Shown here piece after piece: positions 32,328 through 37,411 of a stretch of 37,411 bases of DNA (position 1 is its first letter; each line of letters starts with the position of its first letter). The notes under the pieces are model-generated. The model had not been told where the DNA came from. It saw only the letters and a list, made by a program, of their open reading frames with translations, and made no database searches. The translations under genes were made by a program, and so were the position numbers. This stretch comes from Coriobacteriia bacterium (GTDB taxonomy: Bacteria > Actinomycetota > Coriobacteriia > WRKU01 > WQUG01): the NCBI GenBank assembly GCA_009781115.1, contig WQYT01000010.1, positions 1-37,411 on the forward strand, in the 5' to 3' direction.

Positions 32328-33386
32328 TCAGCGGATGCGGCGAGCGCCCGAGTAACTGCGGGTGAACACCGGATCATATCTGACCACCGTGCCGGTATAG
32401 GGCGCATCGATCATCTGACCCCCGCCGACATAAAGACCTACGTGATGCACGGGAGAACCGAAGAATACCAGGTCGCCAGGCATAAGGTCACCACGACTGA
32501 CACCCACGCCCATTCGGGACTGCAAGAGTGAATTATGTGGAAGCGAGATGCCCACTTTGCGATACACATACATAACAAAACCCGAACAGTCGAACCCTCT
32601 CGGGGTATCGCCGCCCCATACATAAGGTACTCCCTTATATGCTCGCGCGATGTCAACCACGCTGGCATTCGGGGGGAAACTGGGAGTAGGGAAGTTTCCG
32701 CCTCCACCGCCCATATAACCAGAAGACGACGCCAGGCGCTGGGAGTCGGCAAGCTGCTGAGCCTGCAATGCGGCGACCTCACTGGTGATGCCCGCAAGTT
32801 TGCTCTGCATCTCAGTCTTGTCTTTTTCGACGCCATCCCTGATCTGCTTCATATTGTCAGCAGAGGCCTTGGCCTGCTTCGCGTTGGCGTCAAGCTTTGT
32901 CTGAAGGCTTGCGGTTTCGCTACGTAATTGCTTCAACTCTGCGCTGCTGGACGCATCCTGTTGGTTCATCTGGGTCAGGAGATCCCACAGCTGAGCGAAT
33001 TGCTGGAAGTCTGTCGCGCCAAAGAGCACGTCCGTGAACTCGGTCGGCCCGGAGCGATACATCTCAGTCGCACGGTCATTGAGGTGGCTCTGGACAACTT
33101 TCAGGCGGGCGGTGGTCTTGTTCAGCTTGGTCTGGTTGGCCTGCTGGTCAGAGCGCGCTTTGTTCAGTTTCTGTTGCGCGTTGTAGTAGTTGTCACTGGC
33201 TGTATCAAGTCGAGCCTGTATCGTTTCGATCTGTTGCTGAACCGCTGCAGCTTCGGCCTGCTTCGACGCGACGGGCGTGGCAGGCGCTGCCTGAGGAAAA
33301 CAGAGCGCAGTGCTCAGCATAAGGGCGCAGAGGACACTCAGCGCTCGTTTCATCATCGGTTCATTTCTGCAGCTTCTGTTCTTCAT
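32328..33386 (-). CDS. NlpC/P60 peptidoglycan endopeptidase with coiled coil (paralog 2)
   Basis: The 352-aa protein has the same layout as the gene at 30968: signal peptide, long coiled coil, a GGGG linker, then an NlpC/P60 domain with the catalytic cysteine in GFDCSGFVMYVYRKVG and histidine in HHVGLYVGGGQMID. Identity to paralog 1 is high over most of the length, least in the linker and signal. The ATG at 33386 follows GGGAGAGCT. The genes are separate units, each with its own upstream block. Confidence 0.9.
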   Translation of the reverse strand: MKNRSCRNEPMMKRALSVLCALMLSTALCFPQAAPATPVASKQAEAAAVQQQIETIQARLDTASDNYYNAQQKLNKARSDQQANQTKLNKTTARLKVVQSHLNDRATEMYRSGPTEFTDVLFGATDFQQFAQLWDLLTQMNQQDASSSAELKQLRSETASLQTKLDANAKQAKASADNMKQIRDGVEKDKTEMQSKLAGITSEVAALQAQQLADSQRLASSSGYMGGGGGNFPTPSFPPNASVVDIARAYKGVPYVWGGDTPRGFDCSGFVMYVYRKVGISLPHNSLLQSRMGVGVSRGDLMPGDLVFFGSPVHHVGLYVGGGQMIDAPYTGTVVRYDPVFTRSYSGARRIR

Positions 33387-33468
33387 AGCTCTCCCATAGT
33401 CTATTCATTCTCATAAAAAATCGGAAATCAACACATGGTATTTATGATTTTAGCAAATGACAATGCTT

Positions 33469-33498
33469 CCAGACGTTACAGCCCCTATACAAAACACA
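33469..33498 (-). promoter_or_regulatory. Shared 30-bp upstream block, copy 2
   Basis: Same block as at 32116-32145, 29 of 30 positions identical, about 80 nt upstream of the paralog 2 start. In this copy the flanking arms that form a hairpin in copy 1 are absent, so the block itself is what is conserved. A TGCTAAAAT (extended -10 type) follows at 33454-33446. Confidence 0.5.
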
Positions 33499-33587
33499 GA
33501 CCAGACGGTAACGCACGGGCGGGAGCGACAGGCGGGAGCCGGGCGCAGGCTGCTCAGAGTGAGCGCGGACAGGCGCGCCGCACGAAG

Positions 33588-34469
33588 TTACAGATGACAG
33601 ATTGCGTCCAGGATGACCGTCGCCAGGTGCTGAAACCCCTGCTGAGAGGCCTGCGCGCCAAAATCCTGGGGTATCGGTATCACCAGATCACGGTCGCCGG
33701 TCAGGACGACCCCCTCAGACGTGCGCGCCAGTCGCACCCTCAGGGCCGACGCAGGCGCAGGCGCAGGCGCTGGCGCGGACGGAGCCGGAGCCTCCTCGCC
33801 CGGAGCCGCAGGCTTATCCGCTGAAGCCTCATCACGAAGCACCGCGACTTGTGCCTGGGCCTGCGCCGCCTGCGCCAGGTTCGCGACCCGGCGCGCAATG
33901 CGGTAGGAATCCCCATCGACGGCCACGAGCTCAAGGGGCGTATCGGCCAGAAGGGCGTTGCGCTGGCGCGGCCGGCCCGCCGCGGCTGAATGCACCGGAA
34001 CGCTTTTGCCGCCCCAGATATGGTGCAGCGCCATCAGCGCGTCAAAGGTTGACGCCCCCACCACGCCATCAGCCTCAATGGCGGTGTTAGCCTGAAACTC
34101 ACTGACGGCGCGCTCCGTGAACGTACCAAAGATCGCATCGACATCACCGCAGTAAAACCCGAGCGTGTTGAGCACTTCCTGCAGCTGGGCAACATCGGCG
34201 CCATGAAAATGAGGCGCCCGCAGATACAGAAGGCGGTCCCCAAAGGCAAAACTGCTGTCCACCAGAGCCGACCAGGTCTGATCATCAACAACGCCGGTCA
34301 CCGGCAGCTCAGAAGCTTTCTGAAAGCGTGACAAAGCCACCTGGGTGTCAGCCTGAAAGTCACCGTCAACGCCACTTGAACCCAGGTTATAGCCTAAGGA
34401 CAGCAGTCTGCGCTGTATATCTTCGACCGCAGGGCCGCGATCGCCTATCGAGATTGCTTTCATCGTCAT
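33588..34469 (-). CDS. Protein with two peptidoglycan-binding (PG_binding_1) domains
   Basis: The 293-aa protein begins with two PG_binding_1 repeats (residues about 5-70, GDRGPAVEDIQRRLLSLGY and GDFQADTQVALSRFQ; and about 80-145, GADVAQLQEVLNTLGFYCG and FGTFTERAVSEFQ). This N-terminal order is as in actinobacterial CwlM, where an amidase domain follows; here the remainder (about 165-293) is Ala/Pro-rich with no amidase metal ligands visible. No signal peptide is seen, as in cytoplasmic CwlM. A regulatory or wall-sensing role is more likely than hydrolysis. Two ATGs (34469, 34463) are possible starts. Confidence 0.7.
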   Translation of the reverse strand: MTMKAISIGDRGPAVEDIQRRLLSLGYNLGSSGVDGDFQADTQVALSRFQKASELPVTGVVDDQTWSALVDSSFAFGDRLLYLRAPHFHGADVAQLQEVLNTLGFYCGDVDAIFGTFTERAVSEFQANTAIEADGVVGASTFDALMALHHIWGGKSVPVHSAAAGRPRQRNALLADTPLELVAVDGDSYRIARRVANLAQAAQAQAQVAVLRDEASADKPAAPGEEAPAPSAPAPAPAPASALRVRLARTSEGVVLTGDRDLVIPIPQDFGAQASQQGFQHLATVILDAICHL

Positions 34470-34569
34470 GCGTAGTTTTCCACAGGCGGAACCAAACGGG
34501 CGCCGCAGGTAGTTTGCCGCAGCGCGTGACGCCTTCTGTGTGGTTCTCCGCGCTCAAACACCTCTCTAT

Positions 34570-34582
34570 TCTATACTATAGA
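34570..34582. promoter_or_regulatory. Palindromic -10 region of the cbiM operon and divergent gene
   Basis: TCTATA-C-TATAGA is a perfect 13-bp palindrome. It contains TATACT on the plus strand (34572-34577) and TATAGT on the minus strand (34580 to 34575), so it may serve as a divergent -10 pair or operator. The -35 elements are weak. Confidence 0.4.
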
Positions 34583-34619
34583 CTGCCCTGTTCACTCAAG
34601 ATGAAACGAGTTTGCGACC

Positions 34620-35459
34620 GTGTCCCACATCCACATACCTGACGGAGTACTGCCCGTATGGCTCTGGCTGGGCGGATGGATCCTTGCGGCACTCTGGGTC
34701 ATGATCGTCTGCTGGACCGGGCGCGGGCGCCTCGACCTGCGCCGCAAAGTGCCGCTGGTTGGCATCTGCGCCGCGCTGATGGTGATCGCCATGGCCCTTG
34801 AGATCGCGCCGCTTGACTACCACCTCAACCTCAGCGTGATCACCGGGATCATCCTCGGGCCGGCCCTGGCGCCTTTGGCCGCGCTGATTGCCGAGGTCTT
34901 TCTGGCGCTGGTGGGACACGGCGGCGTTACGGTCATCGGGCTGAACACGCTGGTGCTGTCCGCAGAAATGATCCTGGGCTGGGCGCTGTTCAAAGGCCTG
35001 CGCGTGGTGTTTGGCGCCCTGATCAGGCGCGAGAGGACACGCACGGCGGTCTCCGGTGTACTGGCAACCGTCGTCGCGCTGATGCTTGCCACGTCCCTGA
35101 CGGTGGGAGTAGTCGCCCTGGCGACCCCGGCGCTGTCCGCGCGGCGCGCCACGGCCGCCACCGGCCGCCAGGAGGCAACCACTGCGGCGGCCCGCGGACG
35201 CCAGGCCGCTTCTGACAGCGCAGACCAGCTCTCGGTTTCGACCTTTATCGTGGTGGTTGCCGCCCTGGGGCCCTTTGGCTGGGCGATCGAAGCGGGCGTG
35301 ACCAGCGTGGCGCTGGTGTATCTGGAGCGGCTGCGGCCCGAGCTGATTGGCAGGCCGCGCCAGGGCCGGGGGCGGGGCCGAGCAGGCGACGCTGCGGGGG
35401 CGTTGCGGCTTGCGCATGAGCCCGAAGGCGCTGCCGGAGGAGACCTCCCGTGCGCCTAG
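34620..35459 (+). CDS. cbiM: Ni/Co ECF transporter S component CbiM/NikM-like
   Basis: The 279-aa protein starts HIHIPDGVLPVWLW, the CbiM/NikM N-terminus in which the His near the start binds Ni(II) or Co(II). About seven membrane segments follow (GIILGPALAPLAALIAEVFLALVGHGGVTVIGLN is the typical core). The C-terminal 40 residues are Arg/Gly/Ala-rich and cytoplasmic. The start is GTG 34620, giving MSHIHIP; the Shine-Dalgarno is poor. CbiQ overlaps its end. Both nickel (hydrogenase) and cobalt (B12 radical SAM enzyme) are needed in this window, so the metal is uncertain. Confidence 0.85.
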   Translation: MSHIHIPDGVLPVWLWLGGWILAALWVMIVCWTGRGRLDLRRKVPLVGICAALMVIAMALEIAPLDYHLNLSVITGIILGPALAPLAALIAEVFLALVGHGGVTVIGLNTLVLSAEMILGWALFKGLRVVFGALIRRERTRTAVSGVLATVVALMLATSLTVGVVALATPALSARRATAATGRQEATTAAARGRQAASDSADQLSVSTFIVVVAALGPFGWAIEAGVTSVALVYLERLRPELIGRPRQGRGRGRAGDAAGALRLAHEPEGAAGGDLPCA

Positions 35460-36088
35460 CTGACATCGACAGAAGCGCCACCAGCGCAGACGGCGGCTGG
35501 CTGCATCGCGCGCCCGTGGTCCTCAAGCTCCTGGGGCTTGTGGCCGTGATTGCCGCAGCGATCATCAACTGGAACCTCTGGGTGCTTGGCGCGCTGGCCT
35601 GCGGCGTGGGCGCGCTCGGCCTGTCCGCGCGCCTGCGCCCACGCCTGCTGCTGACCCTGGCCGCCTACCCGCTCGTCTTCTCTCTGCTGCTGTCTGCCTC
35701 GCTGCGCCCGGGCTGGGTCCTGACCGGGGTGCTGCTGCTCAAAACCTTCAGCACGGCGCTGGCAGCCGTCAGTCTTGTGCTCTCGACCCCCTACCCCCGT
35801 ATCTTTGCGCTGACCGGCCGCATCCTGCCTCAGCTGCTCAACGACTCATTGCTCATGACCTACCGGAGCCTCTTTATCTTAGGCGACCTGCTGGGCAATC
35901 TGCTTACCGCCCTGCGACTGCGCGGCGGGCTTTCCTGGCGCCACCCAATCACTCTGGCGCGCAATCTGGGCGACCTCTTTGGGTCACTTGTGGCAAGCGC
36001 CCTTGACCTCAGCGAGCGTGACTACGAGATCTTAAGCCTGCGGGGCTACGATGGAGACTTACGCATCGACACGAAAGGAACGCCGTGA
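35450..36088 (+). CDS. cbiQ: Ni/Co ECF transporter T component CbiQ-like
   Basis: The 212-aa protein has an N-terminal segment (HRAPVVLKLLGLVAVIAAAI), about five membrane helices and the coupling motifs near the C-terminus (LRLRGGL and LSLRGYDGD), the EcfT/CbiQ X-R-G signature. The GTG at 35450 lies inside the end of cbiM (10-nt overlap) and the stop overlaps the start of the ATPase gene. Confidence 0.85.
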   Translation: MRLADIDRSATSADGGWLHRAPVVLKLLGLVAVIAAAIINWNLWVLGALACGVGALGLSARLRPRLLLTLAAYPLVFSLLLSASLRPGWVLTGVLLLKTFSTALAAVSLVLSTPYPRIFALTGRILPQLLNDSLLMTYRSLFILGDLLGNLLTALRLRGGLSWRHPITLARNLGDLFGSLVASALDLSERDYEILSLRGYDGDLRIDTKGTP

Positions 36089-37092
36089 TGGCAACGGACA
36101 GGGATAAGGATGTGGATATGACGCCGGTGTCTTTCGCGCCGCCGGGACCGGGAGGAGCCAAGCTCGATATTCCTCGCACGGCGCAGGGCGCGCCCGACTG
36201 TGCGCTCTGTCAGAAGCACCTGCATCGCCACGGGCCCCATCCGGCAGATGTGGCCTATGTCAGCTGCGTGCTGCACAGCTTTGACGACGGCACCGCCGTG
36301 CACCTCTGCGGGCTGGATTTCTGCGCACACATTGGCGAGCGCACCGTACTCCTGGGACCCAACGGCGCGGGCAAGTCAACGCTGCTTGCTCACCTGCTGG
36401 GCCTGCTGAAATCTGACGAAGGGGTCGTGCGCGTCTTTGGCGTTGACCCGCATAAAGAGTGGCGCGCAATACGGCAGCGCGTCGGCGTCGTGCTGCAAAA
36501 CGTCGATGTCCAGCTCATCATGCCCACGGTCTATGACGACATCTGCTTTTCCGCGCGCCAGTACGGCTGGGAGCGCGCGCGTATCGAGGCGGCGGCCACA
36601 GACATCATGAAGCGCCTGGGCATCAGCCAGCTAGCAGGGCGCACTCCCCAGAGCCTCTCTGGCGGCGAGAAGCGCAAGGTTGCGCTGGCAGGAGCGCTGC
36701 TGACGCGCCCCGAGCTGCTGGTGTTAGACGAAGCTTTCGAGGGGCTGGACCCCGCCTCGCGCGCCGAGATCGTCAACCTGCTGGCCGAGCTGTCCCGCGA
36801 CGAGGGCGTAAGCATCGTGCTGACGACCCACGACATCGACGCCGTCGCAGAAATCGCCGACTACTGCTACGTCCTGCGCGCCGGGGGCGAGATCGTGCTG
36901 TCCGGCACGCCAGCAGAGATATTTGAACACGCCGACCTGCTGGAGGCCTCCAACATCCGGCCGCCTATTTTGGCCGAATTGTTCGAGCGCCTGGGCAGCA
37001 AGGAGCGCCCTCTGACTGTTGCAGACGCCGTAGAGGTCCTGGCCCCAGCAGGCAACGTGGTAAAATCTGAAGCGTCGAATAACCAGCCCTGA
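36085..37092 (+). CDS. cbiO: Ni/Co ECF transporter ATPase CbiO-like with Cys/His-rich N-terminal extension
   Basis: The 335-aa protein has an ABC ATPase domain (from about residue 58): Walker A GPNGAGKSTL, Q-loop VLQNVDVQLIMPTVYDDICFS, signature LSGGEKRKVALAGALL, Walker B LLVLDEAFEGLD. The first 57 residues are extra for CbiO and include CALCQKHLHRHGPHP, a dense Cys/His group (two Cys, four His) suited to bind a transition metal. A 60-residue C-terminal tail follows the ATPase core. The start is GTG 36085 or ATG 36088; AAAGGA is 5 to 8 nt upstream. Confidence 0.85.
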   Translation: MMATDRDKDVDMTPVSFAPPGPGGAKLDIPRTAQGAPDCALCQKHLHRHGPHPADVAYVSCVLHSFDDGTAVHLCGLDFCAHIGERTVLLGPNGAGKSTLLAHLLGLLKSDEGVVRVFGVDPHKEWRAIRQRVGVVLQNVDVQLIMPTVYDDICFSARQYGWERARIEAAATDIMKRLGISQLAGRTPQSLSGGEKRKVALAGALLTRPELLVLDEAFEGLDPASRAEIVNLLAELSRDEGVSIVLTTHDIDAVAEIADYCYVLRAGGEIVLSGTPAEIFEHADLLEASNIRPPILAELFERLGSKERPLTVADAVEVLAPAGNVVKSEASNNQP

Positions 37093-37129
37093 TGTGGCTC
37101 CCAGCCATCAGAGCAGTCCGACCCCCGGC

Positions 37130-37199
37130 ACTGGGCTGACCGCCCGGTCCGGCAAGACCCCTGTACTGGGCAATGCGTCCAGTCCGGCAAGACCCCTGT
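37130..37199. repeat. Tandem repeat of two 35-bp units
   Basis: Units at 37130-37164 and 37165-37199 share ACTGGGC at the left and a GTCCGGCAAGACCCCTGT run at the right. A degenerate third copy may lie just upstream (37113-37129). It sits between cbiO and the polyprenyl synthetase gene. Function unknown. Confidence 0.7.
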
Positions 37200-37249
37200 A
37201 GGGCGCGACGACCCGGCGCGCCTCCACCCGGAGTAACGAAGGAGACCCC

Positions 37250-37411
37250 GTGAGCTTTGAGCTCTACCTTAAGCGCAACCAGTTGAAAATGAACCGGCTC
37301 GTCACGAGCTTCTATGAGAAGCGCGGCGACAGCGACATCAAGAAATACCTCTACGCCCCTCTGGAGCGCTACAGCCATAACGCGGGCAAGCGGCACCGTC
37401 CGCTCATCTGC
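37250..37411 (+). CDS. Polyprenyl synthetase family protein, N-terminal part (partial, runs off window)
   Basis: The 54 visible residues start at GTG 37250 with AAGGAG 5 nt upstream. The segment RYSHNAGKRHRPLIC matches the early helix of isoprenyl diphosphate synthases (the GGKRLRP motif, here AGKRHRP). The aspartate-rich catalytic motifs lie beyond the window. It makes prenyl diphosphates for quinones, carotenoids or lipid carriers. Confidence 0.8.
   Translation, partial: MSFELYLKRNQLKMNRLVTSFYEKRGDSDIKKYLYAPLERYSHNAGKRHRPLIC

Overview
The window is a high-GC stretch whose gene content suggests a strict anaerobe of the Actinobacteria, most likely Coriobacteriia (Eggerthellaceae-like). This is inferred from gene content; no marker gene fixes the taxonomy. 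It carries parts of a NiFe hydrogenase, a bis-pterin (W or Mo) aldehyde:ferredoxin-oxidoreductase-family enzyme with a formate-dehydrogenase-type electron chain, MobB and FdhD, a membrane multiheme cytochrome c, the selenocysteine genes selA, selB and selC, two ECF-type importers and a large set of secreted proteins. Much of it serves uptake or use of trace metals and selenium (Ni/Co, Mo/W, Se).

Region 1-9690: the 5' end of a hydrogenase small subunit (minus); a class V aminotransferase / cysteine desulfurase (plus); then a minus-strand operon resembling E. coli ydh: cytochrome b, Tat-exported four-cluster ferredoxin, YdhV-like AOR, a small YdhW-position protein and a B12-binding radical SAM enzyme. 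After that come mobB, fdhD and a 70-aa HTH-like protein, all minus.

Region 10054-22350 is the most unusual part. Ten overlapping or abutting minus-strand genes run from 22182 to 12801: four exported proteins built from sulfite-oxidase-fold-like modules (three of them joined to chitobiase/Fn3-associated repeats), an ECF S component, a fifth membrane-anchored protein of the same fold, two ECF ATPases, the T component and a small protein kinase-like gene. An eleventh gene (12615-10054), with its own promoter, encodes a further exported protein with one or more such modules and four FN3 repeats. The two transcription units begin with closely similar structured 5' leaders (27 of 35 positions identical, substitutions mostly compensatory) just ahead of the Shine-Dalgarno. 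I read this as a co-regulated surface capture and ECF import system of unknown substrate.

Region 22400-28750: a lipoprotein phosphoesterase, a small membrane protein, a divergent DUF4405-like membrane protein, a nested inverted-repeat element, then selC, selB and selA (minus; transcribed selA-selB-selC) behind a long structured leader, and a divergent LysR regulator probably linked to selenium metabolism.

Region 29700-37411: a NapC-like multiheme cytochrome; two tandem paralogous NlpC/P60 peptidoglycan hydrolases sharing a 30-bp upstream block; a double peptidoglycan-binding-domain protein; a divergent cbiM-cbiQ-cbiO Ni/Co ECF importer whose ATPase has a Cys/His-rich N-terminal extension; and the start of a polyprenyl synthetase. 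I saw no insertion sequences, CRISPR arrays or rRNA.
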